Notes: a model not told the origin generated them from the letters alone. A DNA stretch of 64,000 bases from Peristeroidobacter agariperforans (GCF_004138335.1 NZ_RYFW01000002.1:1531501-1595500); one strand, 5' to 3'; numbered from the stretch's first letter, positions 1-9,722 are shown. Numbers and translations: made by a program.

Positions 1-453
1 CATCGCGTGCCAGCCGAGAATCAAGCCGGCGTAGATGGGCAGGTTGAATCCGGCGACCTTGATCGCCGCCACGTACAGATCGGCCAGGAAGGAACTCGGG
101 GGAGGAGCTTCGGTAACCGATAGCAACCATTGCAGCCAGTCACTCATGAACACGAAGAGCTGAGTGAGCGCGGGTTGCAGCAAGGAGATGACAATCGCGC
201 CAAGTAGCAGACCGGCTGTGTAGCGCGTCCAGGTGCGCTCGCCGCGGTACAGCCGTCGGCACAGCCAGAAGACCAGCGGGGCAACGATGCCCCACGATAA
301 CCAATGAGCTGCTTCCATCCAGAGCACGGCGGGCCAGGGCGCATAGCCGGACCAATACGCCTGGGAGGCGAACAGCACGCTCAGCAGAATCCAGAACACC
401 CCGAAGCACAGCCAGCGCGGCAGGAATTTCGGAAGACCGAGGGTCGGTTCCAT
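1..453 (-). CDS. Sensor histidine kinase, LytS/YehU type, N-terminal part (runs off the window)
   Basis: Only the first 151 codons are inside the window; the reading frame is open to base 1. The start ATG (451-453) lies 4 bases after the stop of the HutD-like gene, so the two are probably co-translated. The protein begins MEPTLGLPKFLPRW and has four hydrophobic segments, including a WLSWGIVAPLVFWL helix followed by a basic CRRLYRGER stretch. This is the usual look of the membrane part of His_kinase (LytS-like) sensors. The catalytic domain would lie outside the window and is not seen, so the family call is an inference from the membrane region alone. Another polytopic inner-membrane protein is possible. 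Confidence 0.6.
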   Translation of the reverse strand, partial: MEPTLGLPKFLPRWLCFGVFWILLSVLFASQAYWSGYAPWPAVLWMEAAHWLSWGIVAPLVFWLCRRLYRGERTWTRYTAGLLLGAIVISLLQPALTQLFVFMSDWLQWLLSVTEAPPPSSFLADLYVAAIKVAGFNLPIYAGLILGWHAM

Positions 454-457
454 TGGC

Positions 458-1072
458 TCACTCTAGCACTACATGCGATGGCCTCGTGGCCGCAGGCTCC
501 TCGAAAAGCTCGATCAGGACGATCACCGCTGTCCCGGCCGCGGTCAGGCTGACCGGCGCCTTCTCATTATCAAGAACAACGCAATCTTCCGATTCCAGCG
601 CGGCGACGGTCCCGTCCGCTTCGCATTGCAGGCTGCCGTGCTGGCAGAACACGATGGTCGAACTCGCGGTCGGCCGCAGTTGCAGCGGATTTGTAATTGA
701 AAGGCGGGTCACCGCATGGCGAAAGCGCTCGCGGCGACTCATCACGTTGAGATCGACCGTCGCGCCGGCCACTAGGGTTGAGCTAGCAGGGGATTCGCCG
801 GCGAACGTGTAGGGTGCAGAGTTCTCGAGCAACAGCTCCGGCGCTGCGTTCGCCACTTGCAGTCGAATGCCCGCACCACGGATGACACACAACGTCCGCT
901 CGATCCCCTGGAATGCCGAGAACGGGCCGTCGCTGGCAATGCTTGCCAGGCTGATTCGCCAATCGAGTGCGTCCAGGCCTGCGCCGGGCGGCGAGACCAG
1001 GATTTCGCGAGTCTCGCCGCCGCCGTTCTTCCAGGGCATGCGTCGATAGTCAGTGGCGCGAAGTAGTCGCAT
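458..1072 (-). CDS. HutD/Ves family protein
   Basis: A 204-residue protein of cupin fold. The N-terminal signature MPWKNGGGETREI and the following LDWRISLASIASDGPFS are characteristic of the HutD/Ves family, and the length matches. HutD is found in histidine-utilisation operons and may act as a metabolite-binding governor; Ves is a cold-induced relative. No hut genes are visible here. It is followed 4 bases later by a membrane sensor gene, so a role in sensing a small metabolite is possible but unproven. It lies 85 bases downstream of the double serine hydrolase and could be in the same transcript. Confidence 0.85.
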   Translation of the reverse strand: MRLLRATDYRRMPWKNGGGETREILVSPPGAGLDALDWRISLASIASDGPFSAFQGIERTLCVIRGAGIRLQVANAAPELLLENSAPYTFAGESPASSTLVAGATVDLNVMSRRERFRHAVTRLSITNPLQLRPTASSTIVFCQHGSLQCEADGTVAALESEDCVVLDNEKAPVSLTAAGTAVIVLIELFEEPAATRPSHVVLE

Positions 1073-1157
1073 GGTCGAATAATAGCCATGCGCGGCCGAT
1101 CAAATCGACACGTATCGTCAGGCGGCGCTTCGGCGGTTGTGCGCCTCTTCAAAGGTG

Positions 1158-3773
1158 TCACTTCAAGAGCAGACTGCCGATGGCTCGCGCTGTTTGATAC
1201 GGCTCCGGATCGTTGCGATTGGTCAGGAGCACGATGGTGAAGCGCTGCTCCGGATAACGAACGATCACGTTGCGGAAGCCGATGGTCTCGCCCGAGTGCC
1301 AGAGCGTTGTGCCGCCGATCGGCTCTTGGGTGATGCGCCAGCCCATGCCGTAGCGAACGGTCGGATCGTCGGTGTCGGTGACCGGCGTGAAGGCGAGTGC
1401 GCGTGACTCGGCGCTCAGCAGTCGGTCGTCGTACAGCGCGGCATCCCACTTCGCGAGATCGTCGATCGAAGAATAAATGCCGCCGTCGCCCAGCACGGCG
1501 CTGGTCTGGCTTTGGTCGGTCCGCGCCCACCGAGCCTGCTCCTCGCTATAACCGAACGCTCGATTCTTCACCGTAGAGATGCTTTCCTCGTACGCGACTG
1601 TGTTCGTCATGCCGAGCGGGGTGAAGATGCGATCCTTGAGGAAGGTCGCGAAGTCCTTGCCTGACGCCTTGCCCACGATCAGCGCCAGCAGCGCGTAGCC
1701 GCTGTTGCTGTATCGATAGCCCTTGCCGGGCGGGAAGTAGCTGCGATTCTGGGTTTCGAGGATCTCGAGTACATCCGCATCGTGCAGCTGCTGAGTCAGG
1801 TCCGGCGGGATCACATCTTCGTAATCGATGAGCCCCGACATGTGGGACAGCACCTGTCGAATCGTCATTGCCGTGGCCGCATCGGGCAAGCTCGGGAACC
1901 ACTTGCGCAGCGAGTCGTCGAGGCTGAGCTTGCCTTCTTCGGCGAGCAGCAAAATGGCCGCGGCAGTGAATTGCTTGCTGACCGAGGCGAGGCGGTAGTT
2001 GGTGTCCGGTGCGGCCGGGGTTCGATCCTCCAGATTGGCGAAGCCATAGGAACGACGCACGAACGGCTTGCCATCGCGCACGATCAAGAGCGAGGCGCCC
2101 GGCCCGGGGCCGTCGTAGCGGCTCATCAGTTGGTCGATTTGAACTTGCACATTGATCTCCGGACAGCTGCCGACGCGCGTGAACTCCAGGTCCTCGAAGT
2201 CATAGCTGAAATCCGCATTGGGATCCACCTTGCGCATGAACAGCTGCGCGACCGGCGGACCCTCGTGAAGGTTGGCAGTCGTAAAATTCAACCACGCCTC
2301 GGTGTCGATGTCGTCCTGATCCCAATCGACCAGCGCTCCGGCGCCCGCGACACGCATGAGCTCGCCGGTGAGTTGCGGAGACTTGGCCGAGGCAAAGACG
2401 ATCCGCTCGTGACGATCGCAGATCGATACCTCGCCAAACCAGGGATCGCGATAGATGCCCAGCCAGGGCGCCATGCTCTGCGGTGTCTCGGGAGTGCGAG
2501 ACGAGGTATCGGGCGGCTTGCTCGTCGCAGCTCCGTCGTTGCTCTCGAGCTCGCTAGCATACCAGTTGATGGAGCGGAGCTTGTCGGGGGCCGCGATGAG
2601 CTTGGCCAGCGCGGTGTTGAGCACGGTGCGCGCTTTGGAGCCGTCGCCGTTGATCATGAAAACAAAGCCGGCTTTCTGGTCCGGGAACAAGTTCACGGCG
2701 GAATACATGCCGGCCAGCGTGCCGGTGTGAGCAACTCGCCATGAACCATCGACGTCGGACAAGCGCCAGCCATAGCCATAAGCATTGATGTGGCTGCCAT
2801 CCCACAGGCGTTGTCGCTGGGAAAGCGGCATGGGCGTGTGTGCGCTCCACAGAATTCTGCGCTGACCTGACGATAGCCACGTCGCGCCCGTGGTCGTCTT
2901 CAGATCATCGCCGAGCCACACGCGCATCCAGATGAGCATATCGTTGAGGCTGCAGCGAATGCCGCCGGCGGCCGCGGCGGTATCGACGGGAATGTGCTTG
3001 TCGTCGGTTCGAATGGGAACATTGCCGTTGCCCTGGCGCATGTGTGGTTGCGCAACGTTGCCGACGGCGTCGCGATCCCAGGCGCCGACCTGACATCGAG
3101 TCATGCCGAGCGGCTCGAAGATCTCCCGACGCATCAGTTCTTCGTAGCTCGCGCCGCCTGCGGCTGCGGCAACTTCTCCGGCCACGACGTACATCAAATT
3201 GTCGTAGGCATACTGGGAACGGAAACTCTGTTGCGGCTTGAGGTGGGCGAGTCCGGCGAGAATGTCGGCGCGCGTGAAGTTGTTCGGCGTCGGCCAAAGC
3301 ATCAAGTCGCCGGCGCCTTCGCGCAGACCGGTGTTGTGAATCAGCAGGTCACGCACCTGGATGTGCTGGGTGACCCACGGATCGTTCATTTTGAAATCCG
3401 GCAGATACCGAGTGACGGGGTCTTCCCATCGCAGCTTGCCGGCTTCGACCAGGCGGGCGAGCAGGGCAGTGGTCATTGCCTTGCTGTTGGATGCGATCTT
3501 GAACAGCGAGTCGTCATCGATCTTTTGATTCTTTCCCGCGACGAGCTCGCCGGCGGTGCGTGTGTGCACGACTTTGCCGTCGACGATCACGCCCATCGCC
3601 ATGCCGGGCAGGTGATAGCGAGCCATCATCTCGTCGAAGATTCGGTCGACAGCCGCGGGCAAGTCTTGCTCGGCCACGGGCGTCTGTACGCTTGGCTGAG
3701 ATGAGCATGCGCCGAGCGAGATCAGTGCGACTGCAAGCATCAAAAGGGCGGCGAACGGGCGGGGCATGGCCAT
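1158..3773 (-). CDS. Lipoprotein with two tandem serine hydrolase (beta-lactamase class C fold) domains
   Basis: An 871-residue protein with a lipoprotein signal (LISLGAC, Cys23), so it is probably anchored in the periplasm or outer membrane. Domain 1 (about 35-400) has SxxK at Ser95-Lys98, YDN at 190-192 and HTG at 349-351. A DUF3471-like segment follows at about 430-515. Domain 2 (about 540-871) has SVSK at 597-600, YSN at 688-690 and HSG at 826-828. Both active sites therefore look intact. Family members are D-peptidases, esterases or penicillin-binding-like enzymes; the substrate cannot be told from sequence. Most relatives carry one catalytic domain, so the tandem arrangement is unusual. 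It lies just beyond the terminator of the TonB receptor gene. Confidence 0.9.
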   Translation of the reverse strand: MAMPRPFAALLMLAVALISLGACSSQPSVQTPVAEQDLPAAVDRIFDEMMARYHLPGMAMGVIVDGKVVHTRTAGELVAGKNQKIDDDSLFKIASNSKAMTTALLARLVEAGKLRWEDPVTRYLPDFKMNDPWVTQHIQVRDLLIHNTGLREGAGDLMLWPTPNNFTRADILAGLAHLKPQQSFRSQYAYDNLMYVVAGEVAAAAGGASYEELMRREIFEPLGMTRCQVGAWDRDAVGNVAQPHMRQGNGNVPIRTDDKHIPVDTAAAAGGIRCSLNDMLIWMRVWLGDDLKTTTGATWLSSGQRRILWSAHTPMPLSQRQRLWDGSHINAYGYGWRLSDVDGSWRVAHTGTLAGMYSAVNLFPDQKAGFVFMINGDGSKARTVLNTALAKLIAAPDKLRSINWYASELESNDGAATSKPPDTSSRTPETPQSMAPWLGIYRDPWFGEVSICDRHERIVFASAKSPQLTGELMRVAGAGALVDWDQDDIDTEAWLNFTTANLHEGPPVAQLFMRKVDPNADFSYDFEDLEFTRVGSCPEINVQVQIDQLMSRYDGPGPGASLLIVRDGKPFVRRSYGFANLEDRTPAAPDTNYRLASVSKQFTAAAILLLAEEGKLSLDDSLRKWFPSLPDAATAMTIRQVLSHMSGLIDYEDVIPPDLTQQLHDADVLEILETQNRSYFPPGKGYRYSNSGYALLALIVGKASGKDFATFLKDRIFTPLGMTNTVAYEESISTVKNRAFGYSEEQARWARTDQSQTSAVLGDGGIYSSIDDLAKWDAALYDDRLLSAESRALAFTPVTDTDDPTVRYGMGWRITQEPIGGTTLWHSGETIGFRNVIVRYPEQRFTIVLLTNRNDPEPYQTARAIGSLLLK

Positions 3774-3795
3774 GACGTCGGAGTTCTATGAAACA

Positions 3796-3827
3796 GAAAA
3801 AGGCGGCCCGCTGTTTAGCGGGCCGCC
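3796..3827 (-). terminator. Rho-independent terminator of the TonB receptor operon
   Basis: A perfect 11-bp stem (GGCGGCCCGCT, 3802-3812, with AGCGGGCCGCC, 3817-3827) with a 4-base loop. On the minus strand it is followed by a run of five T. It lies 30 bases past the stop of the receptor gene and before the start of the serine hydrolase. Confidence 0.9.
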
Positions 3828-3856
3828 AACCATGGCAAGAATGCCGCGACGCCGGG

Positions 3857-6856
3857 TCAGAAGTCGAGCTTCAGCGTCAGCAGACCGTAGCGCGGCGACT
3901 GATAGCCCGTGCCTACTCCGTAGAACTCGTTGCCATCCGGCACCGATCCCAGGTAGTCGTCGACCTCGACGACGCGCTGCTGGTTGAGCAGGTTGTACAC
4001 CGCGAGCGTAACTTTGAGATCCGCCGCCGAGAACGAATGTCTGTAAGTAACATTCGCGCCGAGGTCGAAGATCCATGGCGTCCGGCCGCCTGAGCCGCGC
4101 GGGCGCAGCTCATATTCGCCACTGGTTTCGTTCAAGACGAAGAAGCTCCAATAACAGGTGTCGTCGTACGGGTTGCATTCGCCCATCGCGTTGATCGGCC
4201 TGCCCGACTGCACGGTGAGTGTGCCGCCGAGCTCCCAATGCTCGCCGAGACCATAGGAGCCGCGCACCTTGAGCTGATGTCGGTGATCGTTCGGCAAATA
4301 ACCATACGAGCCGAAGTTCACCCACGGATCGTCGAATGCCTCGGTGCGTCCCGTATCGCCGAAGTCGGTATCCGAGTTGATCGGGCCTTCGGCGTTGCCT
4401 TTGGCGTAGGACAATGTGTATACGGCGTTGAACGACCACAGATCATCCCACGCCCGATCGATCATCAGCTCGATCGCCTTGTAGTTGCGTCGCGGTTTGG
4501 AATAGCCGGTCTCACCGACGTAATTGCCGTCCTCGTCATATAGAGCCCAGCCAGCACGGCTGGTGTCGATGGTCACAAAGCCGTCACTTTCGCCGTCGCA
4601 ATTCGTATCCGAGTAGATCGTGACCGCGCGGCCTGGGTTGGCCATCACGTATCCTGCCTCGACTGGCTCGCCGTTGCAGATGACGCCCGTCGATGTGATC
4701 TCCATGTCGTCGATGGCGTTGTTGAGCTTGCGATACACCCCTCGCACGCCCCACGACCACTTGTCGTCGATCATGGACTGGAAGCCCAGAATCAGCTCAT
4801 CCTGGTACACCGGATCCATGTCGGCATCGACTTCGCCCCGCAGATCCCCGACCGTGCCATCGCCTTGAGAGTCATCGAGGGCGAACTGCGCGCCGAGAAC
4901 CGGTCGATACTTGGTCTCACCGTTGTACTCGAACGGCTCTAAGCGGTCCAAATAATAGTAGGTGCGGCGATCGAGGAAGCCGCCCGCTTGTTTGATGTTG
5001 ATGACGTTGGCCACCGGCAGGAAGTAACGGCCGGCGTTGCCGAAGATCTTGCTGCGGTTGTCGCCTTTCACGTCCCACGAGAAGCCGAAGCGCGGCGCCA
5101 CCATGTCGTCCATCTTGATGTACGTGTCGCCGTCGGAGTTCTTGTTGTCGAACGCTTCGACGCGCAAGCCCGCATTCAGGAGCAGACTGGGCGTGACCTG
5201 CCAGTTATCCTCGAGGTAATACGCCGAATTGATGGTCTCGAACTCGCCATTCACCTCGTTCTGTCGGGTCCGCACATACGTGGTGTCGTTGGGAAGGAAC
5301 GTTCCGAACAACGTGGTCGGCTCGTCGGTGATCGAGATTTCATACAACAACCGATCCGGGCCAGGATAGTACTGCTCGTGCTCGGAGGTGTTGGCCTCGC
5401 GATCGAGGCCGAAGCGCAATTGATGCGCACCCAGCACCCATTCGAAATCCAGGCGAGCAGCTTCACGCGTGTCCTCACGTGCGGTGACGTTGGACGAGCT
5501 GGTGCAGCCGATATCGCTGGCGCTGGCGCCGCGCAGGTCCCGCACGCGTGAGCATTCCAGGTCGTTCTGGCTGAAGCGCGAGAACTCCCGGTTGTTTACG
5601 CCGTATAGAGCCTTCGCCGAGAAGTTGTCGGTTAGATAGGCCGTGTAGGTCGCGGACCAGTTCAGGCCTCCGTTGTCGGTGTAGCGCGTCTGCTGGTAGG
5701 AGCCCCTGGCGCCGGCGCCGAAGTCGAAGCCGTAAGCATCGCGGATTTCTTCGTTCTCGTCGGAGAACGCCAGCAACTCGAGCAGGTTCTTGTCGTTGAT
5801 CTGCCAGTCGATCTTGGCGCCCCAGAAGCCACTGTCTTCCTTCGCCTCGTAGAAAGTTTCGGCGTCGTCAGTCGTGTAGCTCGGCTGATAGTCGCGAGCT
5901 TCGTATAACGCGAAGAAGAACAGCTTGTCTTTGACGATGGGACCGGAGGCGTAGAAGGTTGCGCTGGTGCTGTCGGTTTCATCGAAAGAGCCGATCTTGC
6001 GCGGCGTGCCGTCGGGATTGAAGCGATTGGTCTTGCTGCTCTGAAGCGAGTGCGGCCGCCACGCAACTTCGGTTCCGTACTCGAATTCGTTCGTGCCCGA
6101 GCGCGTTACGGCATTGATGACGCCGCCGGTAGTGCGACCGAATTCGACCGAATAGCCACCGGTCTTCACCTGGAACTCCTTGTAAAACGCGTACGGCACA
6201 TTGGATGAGCCGACGCGGTTGTAGAAGTCCGTGACGTTCAGACCGTTGATGTAGATGGTGTTCTCGGCGATGGAGGAGCCGCCGAAGGAGATGCCGCAGT
6301 TGCCGCCCTGGCAGAGCCCGTCGTCACCTTTAGAGAGACCGGGGGCGAGCAGCGCGACGGATTGAATGTCACGATCCACGGGCAGGCGCTCGAGATCCTC
6401 ACGTGTCAGGTTGGTCGATGACTCGGTCGACCTCACATCGACTGCCCGCACAACGCGCGTACCGACGACGAAGATTTCTTCGACGTTGCTCACGTTTACT
6501 GTTACGTCAGCGGTTGTCGTGGCGCCCAGGCCGACGGTGACTTCGGTGAGCTTGCCGAGCGTCGCACCGTTGCGCGTGCCCTCAACGATGTACCTGCCGA
6601 CAGGCAGGAACGGGAAGCGATACGAGCCGTCCGACTCTGCTTTAACAGTGCGCGTGAAGCCCGTTTCCGGATTGCGCACCGTGATCTCGATGCCTTCCAG
6701 CGACTTCTGATCGCTCGAAGTGATCTTGCCCACCAGCGAGCCGTCGTTGCTCGCGGCATAGGTCATTTGCAGCGGCATCGTCGCGATGGCTGCAGCGCTC
6801 ACTCCCATTTGCAGCGCCACTTTGAGCGCTGATCTGAGCGATAGGTTTTTTTTCAT
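3857..6856 (-). CDS. Oar-like TonB-dependent receptor with carboxypeptidase-regulatory-like N-domain
   Basis: A 999-residue outer-membrane protein. A signal peptide (about 1-35, ending MTYAAS) is followed by a CarboxypepD_reg-like beta-sandwich (about 38-120, GSLVGKITSSDQKSLEGIEI). The plug domain (about 135-260) has LTREDLERLPVDRDIQS and GGYSVEFGRTTGGVINAVT. The rest is a long barrel rich in aromatic/Asp strands, ending in a terminal Phe (LLTLKLDF). This layout is that of Oar/TonB receptors, which import large substrates such as peptides or glycans. The start is supported by a GGGAGGG ribosome site just upstream. The gene follows the transglutaminase-like gene by 30 bases, so they likely form one operon, closed by the hairpin at 3796-3827. 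Confidence 0.92.
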   Translation of the reverse strand: MKKNLSLRSALKVALQMGVSAAAIATMPLQMTYAASNDGSLVGKITSSDQKSLEGIEITVRNPETGFTRTVKAESDGSYRFPFLPVGRYIVEGTRNGATLGKLTEVTVGLGATTTADVTVNVSNVEEIFVVGTRVVRAVDVRSTESSTNLTREDLERLPVDRDIQSVALLAPGLSKGDDGLCQGGNCGISFGGSSIAENTIYINGLNVTDFYNRVGSSNVPYAFYKEFQVKTGGYSVEFGRTTGGVINAVTRSGTNEFEYGTEVAWRPHSLQSSKTNRFNPDGTPRKIGSFDETDSTSATFYASGPIVKDKLFFFALYEARDYQPSYTTDDAETFYEAKEDSGFWGAKIDWQINDKNLLELLAFSDENEEIRDAYGFDFGAGARGSYQQTRYTDNGGLNWSATYTAYLTDNFSAKALYGVNNREFSRFSQNDLECSRVRDLRGASASDIGCTSSSNVTAREDTREAARLDFEWVLGAHQLRFGLDREANTSEHEQYYPGPDRLLYEISITDEPTTLFGTFLPNDTTYVRTRQNEVNGEFETINSAYYLEDNWQVTPSLLLNAGLRVEAFDNKNSDGDTYIKMDDMVAPRFGFSWDVKGDNRSKIFGNAGRYFLPVANVINIKQAGGFLDRRTYYYLDRLEPFEYNGETKYRPVLGAQFALDDSQGDGTVGDLRGEVDADMDPVYQDELILGFQSMIDDKWSWGVRGVYRKLNNAIDDMEITSTGVICNGEPVEAGYVMANPGRAVTIYSDTNCDGESDGFVTIDTSRAGWALYDEDGNYVGETGYSKPRRNYKAIELMIDRAWDDLWSFNAVYTLSYAKGNAEGPINSDTDFGDTGRTEAFDDPWVNFGSYGYLPNDHRHQLKVRGSYGLGEHWELGGTLTVQSGRPINAMGECNPYDDTCYWSFFVLNETSGEYELRPRGSGGRTPWIFDLGANVTYRHSFSAADLKVTLAVYNLLNQQRVVEVDDYLGSVPDGNEFYGVGTGYQSPRYGLLTLKLDF

Positions 6857-6886
6857 ACACCCTCCCGGCCAGGTTTATCGTTTGAA

Positions 6887-8449
6887 TCAATCCGTTCGTG
6901 GGTTCTGGAGCAGCGTTGCCTTGAAGTCGTAGTCCCAACGATCGAAGTAAAGATTGCCGCCGCGCCACTCGACCTCGCCGCGTTGCAGGTCGACGGTTTC
7001 GGAGCGGAAATGCTGTTTGGCTGGCACGAACGGCTGGCTGTAATCGTCATTGAAGGCGACGCGGTAGGCGTCGAAGGAGCCGAGATAGAAGGCGTCGAGC
7101 GCTGCGTCTCCGGAGTCGAGGCGGCCGAAGGTCACATCCATCGGCACCCAGCCATACGGCGCCAGATACAACCATCCCCAGTCGTGCATGTTGTTGTAGG
7201 CGACATCGGAGAAGATCCAGCCCGATTGCCAGCGGGCCGGAATGCCATTCAGGCGGAGCAGGGTCATGAGCAGCAGCGTCTGCTGCCCGCAATCCGCGTG
7301 GCCGGCGTGCAGCGCGTAGTCGCTGATGTTTGTAATCGTGGAGTATTCGAGGGCGCCGGCCCAGGGAATGCGGTCCACGGCCGCGAACAGCTGCTGTGCG
7401 ATTCGATAAGGATTCTTTTCATCGCCGACGACTTCTCGCGAGAACTTGCGCATGTCCTCGGTGAATACGATGTGCGGCGGGCGTTCGCCCATGTACGGAG
7501 CCAGGTCTGCCGAAGGTGCGGCCGGCACGACTTTGTTGGGATCGATTTGAGTGTGCTGGCCGAAGATCGTCAGCTCGTATGTGACCGAGAAGGTCGTCGG
7601 CTTCGATGCCGCAGCAGCCTGCTCGAAGTACACCGTGCGCTGAAGGGCAGACTCCGGCGCTAGCTGATGTTTGTCGGGGGCGCTGCTGACGAATCGAATA
7701 TTCTCCTGCTGGCCTCGAATCGCTCGCGGATACGGGATCCAGGCACGAATCGTTTCGCCGGCGGGTACCGCATCGGCATCCACCGTGATGGATTGCGTGA
7801 TCCGCACGCGACGAGGCGCGACTGAGCTTTTGCCCGTCGCCTTGGCCTGCTCGAGCACTTCCTTGTGGTGGAGATGAGGTCGCTCGAGCGGGCTGTCATT
7901 GAAAGGAGCCGGGTTCGCTCGACGATCGCGAGCTTCCGCGCTCAGGCGAAACAGATTGGAGGGCGCTCGATTGAAGTACTTCTTCTGGCCGTCGATCACG
8001 CGGAATTCGAGCAGGCCAGCTGCGTCCCATCTGGCGAACTCGGCGTCGGTGAGATCCGGAATCTGTTTGCGAACGCGCGCCTGTGCATCGCTCGGCGTCA
8101 GAGTAAAATCGAGCAGGATGCGCCGCATGCGCTCGCGCTCGAATTCGTACGACCGGCGTTCTTCGGGAGCAAGCGAGGAGGAGCGGAGCGCTTGCTCGAT
8201 GGACTTTTCAGCGCCGGCGAAGTTGCCGGCATCGACGAGCCGAACCACGTCCGAAGATGGCGCGACCTGGTCGGCTGCACGCGCGTTGGCGGGGCAGACA
8301 ATCACGATGACCGATGCCACCAATGCGGCGAGCGCCGCGCGAGGGATGCTGGCTTCCCGTTTGCATGGCAGAGACAGTCGAGCAGTCACTTTGCAGGTGT
8401 CCACGTCGGCGGCAGTTGAGTCGGGCGCGGTGTAGTCATGGTGTAACAC
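6887..8449 (-). CDS. Exported transglutaminase-fold protein
   Basis: A 520-residue protein with a hydrophobic export segment at about 36-58 (ALAALVASVIVIVCPANARA). The first 20 residues look like an artificial extension; a GTG at codon 21 is a plausible real start. The C-terminal half has a transglutaminase/protease core: HADCGQQ (Cys387), MHDWGW (His422) and PMDVTFG (Asp438), the expected Cys-His-Asp triad in order and spacing. Such bacterial proteins cleave or transfer on peptides in the periplasm. It is directly upstream of the Oar-like receptor, suggesting that the two handle the same exported or imported polypeptide. It is divergent from the muropeptide-recycling operon. Confidence 0.85.
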   Translation of the reverse strand: MLHHDYTAPDSTAADVDTCKVTARLSLPCKREASIPRAALAALVASVIVIVCPANARAADQVAPSSDVVRLVDAGNFAGAEKSIEQALRSSSLAPEERRSYEFERERMRRILLDFTLTPSDAQARVRKQIPDLTDAEFARWDAAGLLEFRVIDGQKKYFNRAPSNLFRLSAEARDRRANPAPFNDSPLERPHLHHKEVLEQAKATGKSSVAPRRVRITQSITVDADAVPAGETIRAWIPYPRAIRGQQENIRFVSSAPDKHQLAPESALQRTVYFEQAAAASKPTTFSVTYELTIFGQHTQIDPNKVVPAAPSADLAPYMGERPPHIVFTEDMRKFSREVVGDEKNPYRIAQQLFAAVDRIPWAGALEYSTITNISDYALHAGHADCGQQTLLLMTLLRLNGIPARWQSGWIFSDVAYNNMHDWGWLYLAPYGWVPMDVTFGRLDSGDAALDAFYLGSFDAYRVAFNDDYSQPFVPAKQHFRSETVDLQRGEVEWRGGNLYFDRWDYDFKATLLQNPRTD

Positions 8450-8470
8450 GGCCGCGAAGCGGTGGTCAAT

Positions 8471-8510
8471 AATTTATTCTTGCTTCAAACCAAAGAAGAA
8501 GCGAATATTC
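8471..8510. promoter_or_regulatory. Candidate operator in the divergent promoter region
   Basis: The 106-bp gap between the transglutaminase gene and the DUF819 gene is AT-rich compared with its neighbours. It holds an imperfect inverted repeat: TATTC-TT-GCTTC (8475-8486) facing GAAGC-GAATA (8498-8507). It is a reasonable site for the RpiR-type regulator encoded at the end of the operon, but that link is inference. Confidence 0.35.
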
Positions 8511-8555
8511 TGAGCCCATGCGAACCCTCCGCCTCAAGCTCGGCTGCGAGTTGCG

Positions 8556-9722
8556 ATGATCCAGACCGTCTGGCCCTATCTCGCACTCATGCCGCTGGCC
8601 GCCGGAGTGTTCCCGTCATTGGAGAACCGCTTCCAGTGGCGGGTGTTTTCCGTGCTGCCGCCGATCGTCTGGACTTATCTTTTTGTTACGGCGTTGGCGG
8701 TGGGTGGGCTGTGGACTGCGACGCCCGAGATTCAGGGTGCGCAACGAACTCTGACTTCGCAGCTGCTTCCTGCGCTGCTGTTCCTGCTGATGGTGACCTG
8801 CGACTTGCGGGCGATCCTCGCCGTCGGGCCGCGAGTGCTGGCGGTTTTCGCGTGCGCGATGCTGAGCATTCTGCTGGCGGTGACGCTGGTTTTCGTGTTG
8901 TTCCGGTCCGTGCTGCCCATGGAAGGTTGGAAGATGCTCGCGGCGCTGAGCGCGACCTGGACCGGCGGCTCCGCGAACCTCGTGGCGGTCAAGCAAGTCA
9001 TCGGGTTGTCCGAAAGTGCTTTGCCCTCCGTGCTGTTGGCCGACGCACTCTGTTATTCGGTCTGGGTGCTCGTGCTGTTTTCGACGGGCGCTTTCGCACC
9101 GGCCTTCAATCGATGGACCGGCGCGGATCGAAGCGGTCGTGAATATCCGCGGTTGGCTGCGGTCTCATCGACCGGTGCCGCGAGCCTGGGGAACATTCTG
9201 CTGTGGCTCGGCCTGGCGATGATCGTCGGTTTGGGTGCGGCCCGGCTCGCAACCTCGATGCCGACGTCGACGATGCTGACTCAGACGTCGTGGACGGTGT
9301 TGTTTGCAACCGTGGCCGGCCTGGTCATCGCGCGTACGCCGCTGGCACGCATTCCGGGCCCTGCACCGACGGGCTCTGCGCTGCTGGCATTGCTCGTGGC
9401 TGTGCTCGCTTCACAGAGCAACTTTCACGGGCTCGCTTCGGCGCCGCTCTTCATTCTATGCGGATTCATCACGATGCTGCTGCACATCGGGATTCTTGCG
9501 CTGCTGGCGCGAGTGTTTCGTTTCGATCTGTACTTGTGCGGCATTTCATCCCTCGCACAGATCGGCGGCGTGGCCTCGGCCCCGGTGCTGGCGGCGACAT
9601 ATTCTCCGGTGCTCGTTCCCATCGCTGTGTTGCTCGCGATGTTGGGCCTCATCGTCGGGACCGGCATGGGGTTGTTCATGGCGAGTGTGCTGTCCTCGCT
9701 GGCGCCGGTGGGAGCGGGTTGA
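8556..9722 (+). CDS. DUF819 (YjcL-like) integral membrane protein, candidate muropeptide permease
   Basis: A 388-residue, very hydrophobic protein with about ten transmembrane helices. The central LSATWTGGSANLVAVKQVIG segment is typical of the DUF819 family, and the length fits. The family has no firmly established substrate. Here it is the first gene of an operon: its stop codon overlaps the start of the NlpC/P60 gene by one base (TGATG), and an Ala-Glu epimerase and a MurR-like regulator follow. The context suggests transport of murein peptides or their amino-acid products across the inner membrane. The start ATG has only a weak ribosome site, and no better in-frame start was seen. Confidence 0.85.
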   Translation: MIQTVWPYLALMPLAAGVFPSLENRFQWRVFSVLPPIVWTYLFVTALAVGGLWTATPEIQGAQRTLTSQLLPALLFLLMVTCDLRAILAVGPRVLAVFACAMLSILLAVTLVFVLFRSVLPMEGWKMLAALSATWTGGSANLVAVKQVIGLSESALPSVLLADALCYSVWVLVLFSTGAFAPAFNRWTGADRSGREYPRLAAVSSTGAASLGNILLWLGLAMIVGLGAARLATSMPTSTMLTQTSWTVLFATVAGLVIARTPLARIPGPAPTGSALLALLVAVLASQSNFHGLASAPLFILCGFITMLLHIGILALLARVFRFDLYLCGISSLAQIGGVASAPVLAATYSPVLVPIAVLLAMLGLIVGTGMGLFMASVLSSLAPVGAG

